NCBI GenBank assembly: GCA_900547455.1
Contig: URGV01000015.1
Coordinates: forward strand, 1 to 48,420
Source: an uncultured Oscillospiraceae bacterium
GTDB taxonomy: Bacteria > Bacillota > Clostridia > Oscillospirales > Ruminococcaceae
Length of the DNA stretch: 48,420 nucleotides
Reading direction: 5' to 3'
Shown: in pieces, positions 18,690 to 27,396 of the stretch
Numbering within the stretch: position 1 is the first letter of the stretch
How the letters are laid out: every line of letters starts with the position of its first letter
Notes under the pieces: generated by a model
Database searches by the model: none
What the model saw: only the letters and a program-made list of their open reading frames with translations
Told to the model about the DNA's origin: nothing
Made by a program: the position numbers and the translations under genes

Positions 18690-19088
18690 TCACTTTTCCA
18701 GTGCGTGTAAAGCTGTGCAAACCAGCTCCTTTGCCGTCTGCATGGCATCGATCATGCGCTGCAGCTGCCGGTAATACCGCGTGCCCGGCTCCCATTTTTT
18801 CTGCGCGGTTGCGCACTTATGGATGATGGAATCAAGCGGGGCAACAGAACGCTCCAGCTCTTCCCTTGTGAAAGAAGGAACTGTCTCCCCGCTTAAGTTT
18901 GCCTCCAGCAGCAACTGCGCCACCCCCATAGCGTGAAGCCTGTTTTTGAGCAGGCTGTCCTGAGAGGAGCCCTGCGGAAATTTGCCCTTCATCTTTTCAC
19001 AGCGCCACACAATCGACCGTACCTCCCACAGGGCATCCTGCAGGGATTGCTGCCGCTCCGCAGCCGTTTCTCTATTGCTTGTTTGCAT
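18690..19088 (-). CDS. small helical protein of unknown function between queA and tgt
   Basis: This gene encodes 132 residues from the ATG at 19088, or 135 from a TTG at 19097. It is mostly helical and charged, with no membrane segment or signal peptide and two single Cys. I do not recognise the family. It overlaps the end of queA by 17 bases and ends 20 bases before tgt, so it is almost surely co-translated with the queuosine genes. No clear ribosome site is visible, in line with coupling to queA. A tRNA-related role would be inference only. Confidence 0.6.
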   Translation of the reverse strand: MQTSNRETAAERQQSLQDALWEVRSIVWRCEKMKGKFPQGSSQDSLLKNRLHAMGVAQLLLEANLSGETVPSFTREELERSVAPLDSIIHKCATAQKKWEPGTRYYRQLQRMIDAMQTAKELVCTALHALEK

Positions 19089-20121
19089 CGTTGACAATCA
19101 GCATCGCGTCGCCAAACGAGAAGAACCGATACTTCTCCCTGACTGCCAGGTCGTAGGCGGCCATGGTGTGCTCGTAGCCGGCGAAGGCGCTGACCAGCAT
19201 AATCAGGGTGCTCTCCGGCAGATGGAAGTTGGTGATCAGTCCGTCCAGTACCTTAAACTGGTAGCCCGGATAGATAAAGATGTCGGTGTAGCCCTCCTCC
19301 TCGTGCAGCGGCAAGCCCTGTTTGGTGCCCAGCGTCTCGAGGGTGCGGCAGCTGGTGGTGCCCACCGCGATAACCCGCTTGCCGTTTGCCTTGGTTTGGT
19401 TAATCAAATCGGCTGTCTCCTGCGGCAGATAGTAGTGCTCGGAGTGCATCTTGTGTTCGGTGATCTCGTCCTCCTTGACCGGTCGGAAGGTGCCAAGGCC
19501 AACGTGCAGCGTCACCGTCGCGACGTTGACCCCCTTTGCGCGGATCTTGTCCAGCAGTTCGTTGGTGAAGTGCAGCCCCGCGGTCGGTGCCGCCGCCGAG
19601 CCCAGCTCGTGCGAATAGACGGTCTGGTAACGCTCGTTGTCCTCAAGCTTCGCGGTGATGTAGGGCGGCAGCGGCATGTTGCCGATCTGCTCGAGCACCG
19701 GGTAGATGCTTTCCCCCTCGTAGGAAAAGCGGATCAGGCGGTTGCCGCCCTCCACCGTCTCCAGCACCTCGCCGGTCATCAGCCCATCGCCAAAGGTGAG
19801 CTTGACCCCCGGCTTTGCCTTTTTACCGGGTTTGACCAGCGCTTCCCAGACGTCCTTCTCCTTCTGTTCCAGCAGCAGCACCTCGATGTGCCCGCCGGTG
19901 TCGGACTTGATGCCGTACAGGCGCGCCGGGATAACGCGGGAGTCGTTGACCACCAGCAGGTCGCCTGGATTCAGATAGTCGATGATGTCATAAAAGTGAT
20001 GGTGGCTGCACGCGCCGCTCTGGCGGTCCATCACCAGCAGACGCGAGTGGTCCCGCGGCTCAATCGGCGTCTGTGCGATCTGCTCCTGGGGCAGATCAAA
20101 CCAAAATTCTGATTTTTTCAC
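19072..20121 (-). CDS. queA: S-adenosylmethionine:tRNA ribosyltransferase-isomerase
   Basis: This 349-residue enzyme moves the ribosyl part of SAM onto preQ1-tRNA to give epoxyqueuosine. It opens with the family start [23 protein letters not shown] and carries [26 protein letters not shown] and [17 protein letters not shown], all typical. I choose the GTG at 20121 because GGAGG lies 7 bases before it; the ATG two codons upstream sits directly against the site. It is the first gene of queA-unknown-tgt, with its own promoter at 20227-20255. Confidence 0.96.
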   Translation of the reverse strand: MKKSEFWFDLPQEQIAQTPIEPRDHSRLLVMDRQSGACSHHHFYDIIDYLNPGDLLVVNDSRVIPARLYGIKSDTGGHIEVLLLEQKEKDVWEALVKPGKKAKPGVKLTFGDGLMTGEVLETVEGGNRLIRFSYEGESIYPVLEQIGNMPLPPYITAKLEDNERYQTVYSHELGSAAAPTAGLHFTNELLDKIRAKGVNVATVTLHVGLGTFRPVKEDEITEHKMHSEHYYLPQETADLINQTKANGKRVIAVGTTSCRTLETLGTKQGLPLHEEEGYTDIFIYPGYQFKVLDGLITNFHLPESTLIMLVSAFAGYEHTMAAYDLAVREKYRFFSFGDAMLIVNDANKQ

Positions 20122-20226
20122 GTTCATTCCTCCACAGAACAGGTGTAGAATTGATGCGTTTTTTCCTGCAAAAACGCCGGAGAGATGAGCAGGTTCTCAT
20201 TCCCCTTATCTTTTGTGTCAGCATTT

Positions 20227-20255
20227 ATTGTACGGTTTTGCGCCGGTGGTGTCAA
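20227..20255 (-). promoter_or_regulatory. sigma-A promoter of queA
   Basis: TTGACA (20250-20255) and TACAAT (20227-20232) are 17 bases apart on the minus strand. It is divergent from the lysine operon promoter. Confidence 0.8.
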
Positions 20256-20337
20256 CCGTTATTTGCCTTTTCCCGCCCGCTTTGGTTAGAAATTCTCCTT
20301 TTTTCACGATTTTAAGCCTAAAAAGTACAAAAGCGCC

Positions 20338-20366
20338 TTGACAGCAGCCCCGCTCGATGCTAAGAT
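20338..20366 (+). promoter_or_regulatory. sigma-A promoter of the lysine operon
   Basis: TTGACA (20338-20343) and TAAGAT (20361-20366) are 17 bases apart. Transcription would start about 25 bases before the riboswitch aptamer. Confidence 0.85.
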
Positions 20367-20394
20367 ATATCCAAACACTTACAACTTCATACAT

Positions 20395-20555
20395 TTTCAC
20401 GATAGAGGCGCACCTTTCATCAGTAGCGCAGGATAGGCTGCCAGAGCCGCTTGATTCCTGTGCCAAAGGGAACGGTGCCGAAGGGGGTACAGCCGGCATG
20501 TGCCACCCTGGGTGTGTCCTGAACAAGGGCACAACTGTCATCGCTTTTGCGGCGA
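20395..20555 (+). promoter_or_regulatory. lysine riboswitch (L box)
   Basis: The leader has the L-box landmarks in order: ATAGAGGCGCA (about 20402-20412), CAGTAGCGCAGGATAGG, GTGCCGAAGGGGGTACAGCC (20475-20494), GGCATGTGCCACCCTGGG and the 3' closing CAACTGTCATCG (20532-20543), which pairs with CGATAG at the 5' end. It lies between a good promoter and an intrinsic terminator ahead of asd. Lysine binding should favour the terminator, so asd, dapA, dapB and the ACT gene are switched off when lysine is plentiful. Confidence 0.88.
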
Positions 20556-20630
20556 TGAAGCGCTATCAGATTTTTCCTTTCACCCTTGGTTTCCGCAGGA
20601 CAAAGGGAAAATGCCCCTATCAACAAATTC

Positions 20631-20658
20631 GCCGGTTTTTTCAAAACCGGCTTTTTTT
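20631..20658 (+). terminator. expression-platform terminator of the lysine riboswitch
   Basis: GCCGGTTTT (20631-20639) pairs with AAAACCGGC (20643-20651), followed by seven T. It is the OFF-state terminator, about 100 bases ahead of asd. Confidence 0.9.
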
Positions 20659-20755
20659 ATCCCCAGGCGCTGGGTTTCCTTTTTGGGAAAAGCATCTTTT
20701 CCCGTTCCGAAGCATACAGTGTTTTATCCTCAAATTCTGAAAGGATGTATCGCAA

Positions 20756-21835
<1,080 letters not shown>

Positions 21836-21852
21836 CGAAGGGATTTTTGCCT

Positions 21853-22743
21853 ATGAAAAAAACTATCTTTACCGGAGCCGGTGTGGCGATTGTGACCCCG
21901 ATGAATCCGGACGAATCGATCAACTTTGAGGAGCTGGGCCGCCTGATCGACCACCAGATCGAAAACGGTACCGACGCTATCGTCATCTGCGGCACCACCG
22001 GTGAAAGCTCCACCATGACCGACCAGGAACATGTGGACTGCATCGCCTACGCCGTGGAGCGCACCGCCGGCCGGGTACCGGTCATCGCGGGCGCGGGCAG
22101 CAACCACACCTCCTATGCCGTCTGGATGTCCCAGGAGGCCAAAAAGGCGGGCGCCGACGCGCTGCTGCACGTCACCCCCTACTACAACAAGACCTCCCAG
22201 GCTGGCTTGATCCGCCACTTCAACACCATCGCAGACGCCACCGACCTGCCGGTCATCCTGTACAACGTCCCCTCCCGCACCGGCGTCAATATCGCCCCCG
22301 CCACCTACCGGGAGCTTGCCAAACACCCGAACATCGTAGCAATCAAAGAGGCATGCGGCAACATCTCACAGATCGCGCAGACCATGCAGCTGTGCGGCGA
22401 CGAGCTTGACCTCTATTCCGGCAACGATGACCAGATTGTCCCGCTGCTCTCACTGGGCGGCAAGGGCGTCATCTCGGTTCTCTCCAACGTGGCGCCGCGT
22501 CAGACCCACGAAATCTGCCAGCTTTTCTTTGACGGCAAGGTCGCTGAGAGCCGCCAGCTCCAGCTGCAGCTGCTGCCGCTGATCAACGCCCTGTTCTCGG
22601 ACGTCAACCCCATCCCGGTCAAGGAAGCGATGAACCTGCTGGGCTGGCACTGCGGCGAATGCCGTCTGCCGCTCACCACCATGCAGCCACAGGCCAGGGA
22701 GCAGCTGGCACAGTGCCTGCGGCAGGCGGGGCTGATCGCTTAA
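21853..22743 (+). CDS. dapA: 4-hydroxy-tetrahydrodipicolinate synthase
   Basis: This 296-residue aldolase condenses pyruvate with aspartate semialdehyde. It carries the TGESSTM motif (about 46-52), the catalytic Tyr in YYNKTSQAGL (about 136-145) and the Schiff-base Lys in IVAIKEACGN (about 164-173). I choose the ATG at 21853; a TTG two codons upstream is in frame, but GAAGGGA is better spaced to the ATG. It lies 17 bases after asd. Confidence 0.96.
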   Translation: MKKTIFTGAGVAIVTPMNPDESINFEELGRLIDHQIENGTDAIVICGTTGESSTMTDQEHVDCIAYAVERTAGRVPVIAGAGSNHTSYAVWMSQEAKKAGADALLHVTPYYNKTSQAGLIRHFNTIADATDLPVILYNVPSRTGVNIAPATYRELAKHPNIVAIKEACGNISQIAQTMQLCGDELDLYSGNDDQIVPLLSLGGKGVISVLSNVAPRQTHEICQLFFDGKVAESRQLQLQLLPLINALFSDVNPIPVKEAMNLLGWHCGECRLPLTTMQPQAREQLAQCLRQAGLIA

Positions 22744-22810
22744 ATCTTCTTTTCCCGCGACAAAGCAACTCTCCTTTTGTGGAGCGGCTCACCCCATACC
22801 TTTCAAATAC

Positions 22811-22860
22811 AGGCGCTCCGCCTCTCATTTTAGTGTGCAGGGCGGAGCGCCTTCTCTTTT
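22811..22860 (+). terminator. intercistronic hairpin between dapA and dapB
   Basis: AGGCGCTCCGCC (22811-22822) pairs perfectly with GGCGGAGCGCCT (22841-22852), followed by TCTCTTTTAAAA. It looks like a partial terminator or processing hairpin and would lower dapB expression relative to asd-dapA. Confidence 0.6.
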
Positions 22861-22934
22861 AAAACAGAAATTCTTTTTTGACGTGGGGCCAAAACTCCCA
22901 CCGGATCACTTTATCAAAAAGGATGTTGAAAATT

Positions 22935-23681
22935 ATGATTCAGATTCTTCTTTCCGGCGCTGGCGGAAAGATGGGACAGGTCATCTCCCGCTCGGTCAGC
23001 GAGCGCGATGACTGCCGCATTGCCGCCGGCATCGACCGGCAGTCCGCCGCCGTCGATTACCCTATCTTCGAAAAACCCAGTGACTGCGACGTTTGCTGCG
23101 ATGTCATCATCGACTTCTCTCACCCCTCCCTGCTGGAGCCGCTGCTGGACTACGCTGTCTCCCACAAAATCCCAGCCGTCGTCTGCACCACCGGCCTCTC
23201 ACCGGAGCAGGTGGACAAGCTCAAGCAAGCCGCTGATAAAATCCCCGTCTTTTTCTCGGCCAATATGTCGCTGGGCGTTTCGCTGCTCTGCGAGCTGGCA
23301 AAAAAAGCAGCAAAGGTGCTGGGCAGCGACTTTGACATCGAGATCATCGAAAAGCACCACAACCGCAAGCTGGACGCCCCCAGCGGCACCGCTCTGATGC
23401 TGGCCGACGCCATCTCCGGCGAGCTGCAGACGCCGCCGCAGTACGTCTATGACCGCCACAGCCGCCGTGCAGCCCGCTCCAAAGAGGAGATCGGCATCCA
23501 TTCGGTTCGCGGCGGAACCATCGTCGGCGAGCATGAAATCCTGTTTGCCGGACATGACGAGACCCTTTCGCTGACCCACACCGCCATGAGCAAGGAAATC
23601 TTTGCCACCGGCGCCATCAATGCCGCCATTTTTCTGGCAAAACAGCAGCCGGGTCTTTACAATATGGGCGATTTGGTTTAA
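22935..23681 (+). CDS. dapB: 4-hydroxy-tetrahydrodipicolinate reductase
   Basis: This 248-residue enzyme uses NAD(P)H to make tetrahydrodipicolinate. It has the Rossmann start ILLSGAGGKMGQVI (about 3-16), IDFSHPS, VVCTTGLS, and the catalytic EKHHNRKLDAPSGTAL (His-His and Lys). I choose the ATG at 22935 (MIQILLSG); an ATG four codons earlier touches the AAAAAGGA site and is less likely. It follows the dapA hairpin. Confidence 0.95.
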   Translation: MIQILLSGAGGKMGQVISRSVSERDDCRIAAGIDRQSAAVDYPIFEKPSDCDVCCDVIIDFSHPSLLEPLLDYAVSHKIPAVVCTTGLSPEQVDKLKQAADKIPVFFSANMSLGVSLLCELAKKAAKVLGSDFDIEIIEKHHNRKLDAPSGTALMLADAISGELQTPPQYVYDRHSRRAARSKEEIGIHSVRGGTIVGEHEILFAGHDETLSLTHTAMSKEIFATGAINAAIFLAKQQPGLYNMGDLV

Positions 23682-23734
23682 GATAGTTTCATCGGAACTT
23701 TTCCGAAATCATCGCCTGCAGGGGGAAAAATTGT

Positions 23735-24199
23735 ATGAACGGCGTCAGCAAAATCACTGTGACCGAGGACATTTCTCTGGTCAACTTTAAAAATATTTCC
23801 CGCGATCTGTCGGTTGCCTCCCGCATCATGACCGAATTTTCCGAACAGGGCATCAACATCGACATGATCTCCCAATCTGCGCCCACCGGCGAGACCGCCG
23901 ATGTCTCCTTCACCATCGATTCCAAGGACCTGGTTCGCACTCTGTCGATTGTGCAGCGTTTCCGCGTGCAGTTCCCAAACGTGCGTCCCAGCGTCTCCAG
24001 CGGCTGCTGCAAGATTCAGCTCTACGGCGAGGAGATGCGCACCCTCCCAGGCGTGGCTGCCCAGGCTTTCCGCCTGGTCAGTGAGCAGACCGGCGACATC
24101 CGGCTGATCACCACCTCCGAGGTGGACATCTCCATCCTGATTGCCGAGCATGACCTGCCCGCTGTGCTGGAAAACCTGCGCGCCTTCTTCCAGGTATAG
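23735..24199 (+). CDS. stand-alone tandem-ACT protein resembling the regulatory end of aspartokinase
   Basis: This 154-residue protein consists of two ACT domains and nothing else. The first half (TVTEDISLVNFKNISRDLSVASRIMTEFSEQGINIDMIS...ADVSFTI) and the second (KIQLYGEEMRTLPGVAAQAFRLVSEQTGDIRLITTSEVDISILI) match the two C-terminal regulatory ACT domains of LysC. There is no kinase domain and no upstream frame that could supply one. It could sense lysine as a separate regulatory subunit, like the beta chain that B. subtilis LysC makes from an internal start; that is inference. It follows dapB by 53 bases, under the lysine riboswitch. Confidence 0.85.
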   Translation: MNGVSKITVTEDISLVNFKNISRDLSVASRIMTEFSEQGINIDMISQSAPTGETADVSFTIDSKDLVRTLSIVQRFRVQFPNVRPSVSSGCCKIQLYGEEMRTLPGVAAQAFRLVSEQTGDIRLITTSEVDISILIAEHDLPAVLENLRAFFQV

Positions 24200-24201
24200 C
24201 A

Positions 24202-24390
24202 ATGAAAGCGCGCTGCATCGACTGCCGCCACTGTTGGAAGGACGACCGGCAGAGTGTCTACCGCCGGCCTCCGCTTTATTTTTGCCGCCGGAAAGGCTCC
24301 TTTTTCAGCCGCAACTATCGGGTTGGGGAAGGCACACGCATCGCCCCGGATCAGCCTTCCTGCCCGCTCTTTGAACCCATCAGCAAATAA
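24202..24390 (+). CDS. Cys-rich micro-protein, possible zinc site
   Basis: This gene encodes 62 residues, starting 2 bases after the ACT gene stop, so translation is coupled. It opens with CIDCRHC (Cys5, Cys8, Cys11) and has further Cys at 28 and 54, with many Arg and aromatic residues. The spacing suggests a small zinc-binding knuckle. The family is not recognised. It ends the lysine operon, just before a terminator. A chance frame cannot be excluded, but the tight spacing and Cys pattern favour a real gene. Confidence 0.6.
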   Translation: MKARCIDCRHCWKDDRQSVYRRPPLYFCRRKGSFFSRNYRVGEGTRIAPDQPSCPLFEPISK

Positions 24391-24394
24391 GCAG

Positions 24395-24442
24395 AAAACA
24401 GCTCCGTCTTTGGTATCCTGTGATGCCGGACGGAGCTGTTTT
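24395..24442. terminator. bidirectional terminator ending the lysine operon and the ricin-fold gene
   Basis: AAAACAGCTCCGTC (24395-24408) pairs with GACGGAGCTGTTTT (24429-24442). The flanking A and T runs serve both directions. Confidence 0.85.
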
Positions 24443-24443
24443 G

Positions 24444-25070
24444 TTATTGTTCGTCTGTTTTCTTTTTTCTTTTTGGGGAAGCTGGTTTTTTGGCAATCGG
24501 TGCAGATTCTCTCTGCTTGATCGACGAGGGCTCCTTGTGCTTTATAGCCGACGGTTCCTTATGCTTGATGGCGGTCGGATCCGGCTTTTTGATGGCGGAA
24601 GGTTCCTTGTGCTTGATAGCCGATGGCTCCTTCTTTTTGAGCGCGGTGGACCCTTTGGACTTTTCCTTTTCCACTACCTCCAAAGTCCAAAGCTGGTTCT
24701 CACCCGCCTTTTCCCAGATCTGCACATGGACGTTGTCCTGCAGGGCAACGTCCAGATATTTGTTGCTGGAAACCGAGCGCAGCCGCATCCGATCCCCTTC
24801 GATTTCCGCGGTCCACAGCTGGCTTGCCGCCTCTACCTCATCCCACAGATGAACCCAAGCGCCGTTGACGGTGCCGCCTGCGATGATGTCCAGCATCTTC
24901 TGGTGCTGCAGGTTGCAGATGCGGTAAGCGCCGTCGGTGGGAATAAATTTCCACCGCTGTGCCTTCTGGCTGTCCTGTTCCTCCACCGTGACTGTGCCGT
25001 CCTCGGCAGCGGTCAGCAGCTTGCCGGAAACCGAAGCGATGCGGTACTCTTTGGTCTTAAAGATTCTCAC
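24444..25070 (-). CDS. cytosolic ricin-type beta-trefoil protein with octapeptide-repeat tail
   Basis: This gene encodes 208 residues. Residues about 5-132 form a ricin-B-like beta-trefoil with three QxW-type repeats (QRWKF, QLWTA, QLWTL). Residues about 147-193 are six near-repeats of eight residues, each a variant of KEPSAIKH, and the end is Lys-rich (KRKKKTDEQ). There is no signal peptide or membrane segment, so it seems cytosolic, which is unusual for a carbohydrate-binding fold normally found outside the cell. The start is a GTG at 25070 preceded by GGAGAGG. It may bind a glycan, nucleic acid or protein; none can be decided here. Confidence 0.8.
   Translation of the reverse strand: MRIFKTKEYRIASVSGKLLTAAEDGTVTVEEQDSQKAQRWKFIPTDGAYRICNLQHQKMLDIIAGGTVNGAWVHLWDEVEAASQLWTAEIEGDRMRLRSVSSNKYLDVALQDNVHVQIWEKAGENQLWTLEVVEKEKSKGSTALKKKEPSAIKHKEPSAIKKPDPTAIKHKEPSAIKHKEPSSIKQRESAPIAKKPASPKRKKKTDEQ
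24492..24632 (-). repeat. 24-base in-frame repeats coding the octapeptide tail
   Basis: About six degenerate 24-base units code for KEPSAIKH-like octapeptides within the ricin-fold gene. The unit length is a codon multiple, so copy-number change keeps the frame. Confidence 0.8.
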
Positions 25071-25102
25071 AACAGACCTCTCCTTTCTAAAACAAAAAAA
25101 GC

Positions 25103-25136
25103 AGGGGAAAGCAGCATGATCTCAGCCCTTTCCCCT
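25103..25136 (-). terminator. terminator after the 68-residue gene
   Basis: AGGGGAAAG (25103-25111) pairs with CTTTCCCCT (25128-25136), with a run of seven T just after it on the minus strand. Confidence 0.8.
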
Positions 25137-25171
25137 ACCCTTTTCTATTATAGCCAGCTATCACAAAAATG

Positions 25172-25378
25172 TCAAACGATTTCCAGCAAACGCAGCGCTT
25201 TCGGATATAGCGAATCCAAATCGCACCCGCAGGTTCCGCAAATCTGCTGTGCCCGCTGCAGTGCCCGCACAAGCTCTTCACGATTCTCCTGCCCATCCAG
25301 CCAGCGGCGGGACGGCAGTGCGATCAATTCCCAGCCAGAGCCGGCAAAGCGTTCCAGAATTCCTTGCAGCTCCTCCAT
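25172..25378 (-). CDS. small soluble protein of unknown function
   Basis: This gene encodes 68 residues, helical and acidic, with a CGTCGC cluster (residues 47-52) that could bind metal or form a disulfide. The ATG at 25378 has a strong GGGGGGAGG site. It has its own terminator downstream and lies behind the 55-residue membrane protein gene on the same strand. I do not recognise the family. Confidence 0.6.
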   Translation of the reverse strand: MEELQGILERFAGSGWELIALPSRRWLDGQENREELVRALQRAQQICGTCGCDLDSLYPKALRLLEIV

Positions 25379-25440
25379 TGTCCTCCCCCCTCTATGACCT
25401 TTTCATCATAACACATTTTCTTTGCTTCGGGCAAGCCCCA

Positions 25441-25608
25441 TCAGCAGGCTTTTTTCTTCGCTCCCCGCTTCAGACTCTGATGGTGGCTGGCGTCGGGGCG
25501 GGAAGCGGTATGCTCCTCCTCACACCAACGCTCGATCAGCATTCCGCAGACCGCAAAAAAGATCATACCGCCAAACAACACAAAAGCTAACGATAAAACT
25601 GCCGCCAT
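25441..25608 (-). CDS. short single-pass membrane protein, divergent from the S24 repressor
   Basis: This gene encodes 55 residues from the ATG at 25608 (GGGGAGG 7 bases upstream). One N-terminal hydrophobic helix (about 3-23) is followed by a charged tail rich in His, Arg and Lys and ending in Cys (KKKAC). A longer 88-residue reading from a GTG at 25707 is possible. It is divergent from the S24 repressor, and the shared control region carries the repeated TWGC-N5-GCAA sites, so it is a plausible repressor target. The function is unknown. Confidence 0.6.
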   Translation of the reverse strand: MAAVLSLAFVLFGGMIFFAVCGMLIERWCEEEHTASRPDASHHQSLKRGAKKKAC

Positions 25609-25630
25609 ACCTGTTCCTCCCCTTTTACAA

Positions 25631-25850
25631 TTGCACTGTGCAAACATTTTCCCTGAAAAAAGCGCCGCATCTGCTGTCGATTTTGGCAGTTTTATCGGGT
25701 AAAACACGCCTTTCTCCCCGCATATCCGCTGCGGACGCCCTTTCTTTTTTCCTTTCCATTTCTATTTTAGCACTATGCAAACCGCAAGTCAATAGCACTG
25801 CGCAATTTTTTTGAAAAGTGGTTGCGTCCCGCAAAAGAAAGTGCTATAAT
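25631..25850. promoter_or_regulatory. divergent promoters with four TWGC-N5-GCAA operators
   Basis: The rightward promoter is TTGCGT (25822-25827), 17 bases, TATAAT (25845-25850). The leftward promoter is TTGACT (25787-25792), 17 bases, TAAAAT (25764-25769), minus strand. Four 13-base sites share TWGC-N5-GCAA: TTGCACTGTGCAA (25631), TAGCACTATGCAA (25768), TAGCACTGCGCAA (25793) and TTGCGTCCCGCAA (25822). They cover the leftward -10, abut the leftward -35 and cover the rightward -35. This fits repression by the adjacent S24 protein. Confidence 0.75.
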
Positions 25851-25871
25851 AAAAGAAAAGGAGGGGAAGCC

Positions 25872-26519
25872 GTGGAAAAAAACATTCAGACCGGCAAGCG
25901 CATCCAGATCAGACGAGAGGAACTGCGGATGAATCTGGGCGACGTTGCCAAGGAGGTCGGCGTTGCCGTCTCAACCATCCAGCGCTACGAAAAGGGAAAA
26001 ATTGAAAAGATCAAGCTGCCCGTCATCGAAGCCATCGCCAAGGCGCTGCGGGTCAATCCCGCCTGGCTGCTGGGAGAAACCGACCAGATGCAGCTCCCCG
26101 ATCCCGCTACAATCGACAACCTCATTCCGCTCCCCAAAACCTATCAGATTCCCCTGCTGGGCGACATCGCCTGCGGCAGCCCTATTCTGGCGGAAGAGAA
26201 TGTGGAAGCCATCCTGGAGGTGCCGGTCCATATCAAGGCGGATTTTGCCCTGCGCTGCCACGGAGACAGCATGACCGGCGCACACATCCACGACGGCGAC
26301 ATCGTCTATATCCGTCAGCAGCCGGACGTGGACAACGGCTCAATCGCCGCGGTCTGCATCGAAAATTCGGCCACCCTCAAGCGGGTGTACAAGTATCCGG
26401 ACAAGCTGGTCCTCTCCCCGGACAACCCGCAGTACGAGCCGTTTGTCTACACCGGCGAGGAGCTTTCCCAGGTGCGCATCCTTGGAAAAGCGGTGGGCTT
26501 CACCAGCCTTCTTGATTAA
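25872..26519 (+). CDS. XRE-family/S24 (CI- or HdiR-like) self-cleaving repressor
   Basis: This gene encodes 215 residues. The N-terminal helix-turn-helix (about 8-62, with LGDVAKEVGVAVSTIQRYEKGKIEKI) is joined by a linker to a LexA-type S24 peptidase domain. The catalytic Ser is in CHGDSMTGAHIHDGDIVYI and the Lys in ENSATLKRVYK; a likely self-cleavage site is in GDIACGSP. Such proteins repress until RecA-bound DNA damage signals trigger cleavage. The GTG at 25872 has GAGGGG 5 bases upstream. It has its own TATAAT promoter overlapped by an operator. It is a stand-alone gene, not part of a visible prophage. Confidence 0.88.
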   Translation: MEKNIQTGKRIQIRREELRMNLGDVAKEVGVAVSTIQRYEKGKIEKIKLPVIEAIAKALRVNPAWLLGETDQMQLPDPATIDNLIPLPKTYQIPLLGDIACGSPILAEENVEAILEVPVHIKADFALRCHGDSMTGAHIHDGDIVYIRQQPDVDNGSIAAVCIENSATLKRVYKYPDKLVLSPDNPQYEPFVYTGEELSQVRILGKAVGFTSLLD

Positions 26520-26520
26520 G

Positions 26521-26558
26521 AGAAAAACCTTCTGTCCTGCATGGACAGAAGGTTTTCT
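26521..26558. terminator. bidirectional terminator between the S24 and GntR genes
   Basis: AGAAAAACCTTCTGTCC (26521-26537) pairs with GGACAGAAGGTTTTCT (26543-26558), with T runs on both strands. Confidence 0.92.
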
Positions 26559-26565
26559 TTTTGTT

Positions 26566-27300
26566 TTATTCCGCGCTCAGGTACAGCTCGACCTCAAAGG
26601 TGTAGTGGTGCGGCTCATAGAACATTTCCATGTACTCGATCAATCTGCCGTCCTTGGAATAGGCGCAGCGCTGCACCTCCAGCACTGGGCTCTTGGGAGA
26701 AACCTGCAGCTTTTCGGCACTGCGCTTGCCCGCCGCAGCCGCCAGAATCTTCTGGCGGCCCTTGCCCAACTCCACCTTCAATTTATTTTTATAAATCTGG
26801 TAGATGTTGGCGTTCTCCACGTCCGAGCGGGTAATCTGCTCTCCAAAAGCAATCGGCAGATAGATGTCCGCGTAGGCGACCGGCTTTTCCTCCACCGTAT
26901 GAACCCTTTCGATATGCAGGCAGCGGTCCCCCATCGCTTCTCGAATGCTTTCATCAAAACGTTTTGGCACAGGAATCACCTCGAAGGTCTTGACCTGCTG
27001 CCGGGCCGGGATGTTCTGTGAACTCAGGACATTCTGGATGCCGGTCAGGCTGCGCAGAGAATCCTGCGGAACGCTGTCCCGCACAAAGGTTCCTTTGCCC
27101 TGTTTGATGTCCACAAGTCCTTCCTCCGCGAGCAGCTGCATCGCTTTGCGGATAGTGATCATGCTGACGCCAAACCGCTCTGCCAACTCCTTATGGGTTC
27201 CCAAATTGCCGCTGGCGTGATATTTCCCGCGCAATATTTCAGAGCGCAATGTATCCACAATCTGCTGGTACATCGGTATGCTGGAATTTTTATCGATCAT
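26566..27300 (-). CDS. GntR/HutC-family transcriptional regulator with UTRA domain
   Basis: This gene encodes 244 residues from the ATG at 27300 (MIDKNSSIPMYQQIV, a usual GntR opening); a GTG four codons upstream is also possible. The N-terminal winged helix (about 10-75, with ELAERFGVSMITIRKAMQLLAEEGLV) is followed by a UTRA effector domain (about 95-240). It probably senses a small metabolite. Its gene lies directly after the peptide-uptake operon with its own promoter at 27397-27426, so control of that operon is the natural guess. Confidence 0.9.
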   Translation of the reverse strand: MIDKNSSIPMYQQIVDTLRSEILRGKYHASGNLGTHKELAERFGVSMITIRKAMQLLAEEGLVDIKQGKGTFVRDSVPQDSLRSLTGIQNVLSSQNIPARQQVKTFEVIPVPKRFDESIREAMGDRCLHIERVHTVEEKPVAYADIYLPIAFGEQITRSDVENANIYQIYKNKLKVELGKGRQKILAAAAGKRSAEKLQVSPKSPVLEVQRCAYSKDGRLIEYMEMFYEPHHYTFEVELYLSAE

Positions 27301-27396
27301 CTTGCTGTTCACAACCTTTACCTGGCGTCCGATTTCCGGCCGGCGCTGCTTCCCTTCCGGGCGGCTTTTCCTCTGCTGGAAAATAATGTATAAAAT

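Noticed and set aside
24492..24632. Possible short CRISPR-like or satellite array
   Set aside because: The repeats are 24 bases, degenerate, without spacers, and in frame with a protein repeat of eight residues.
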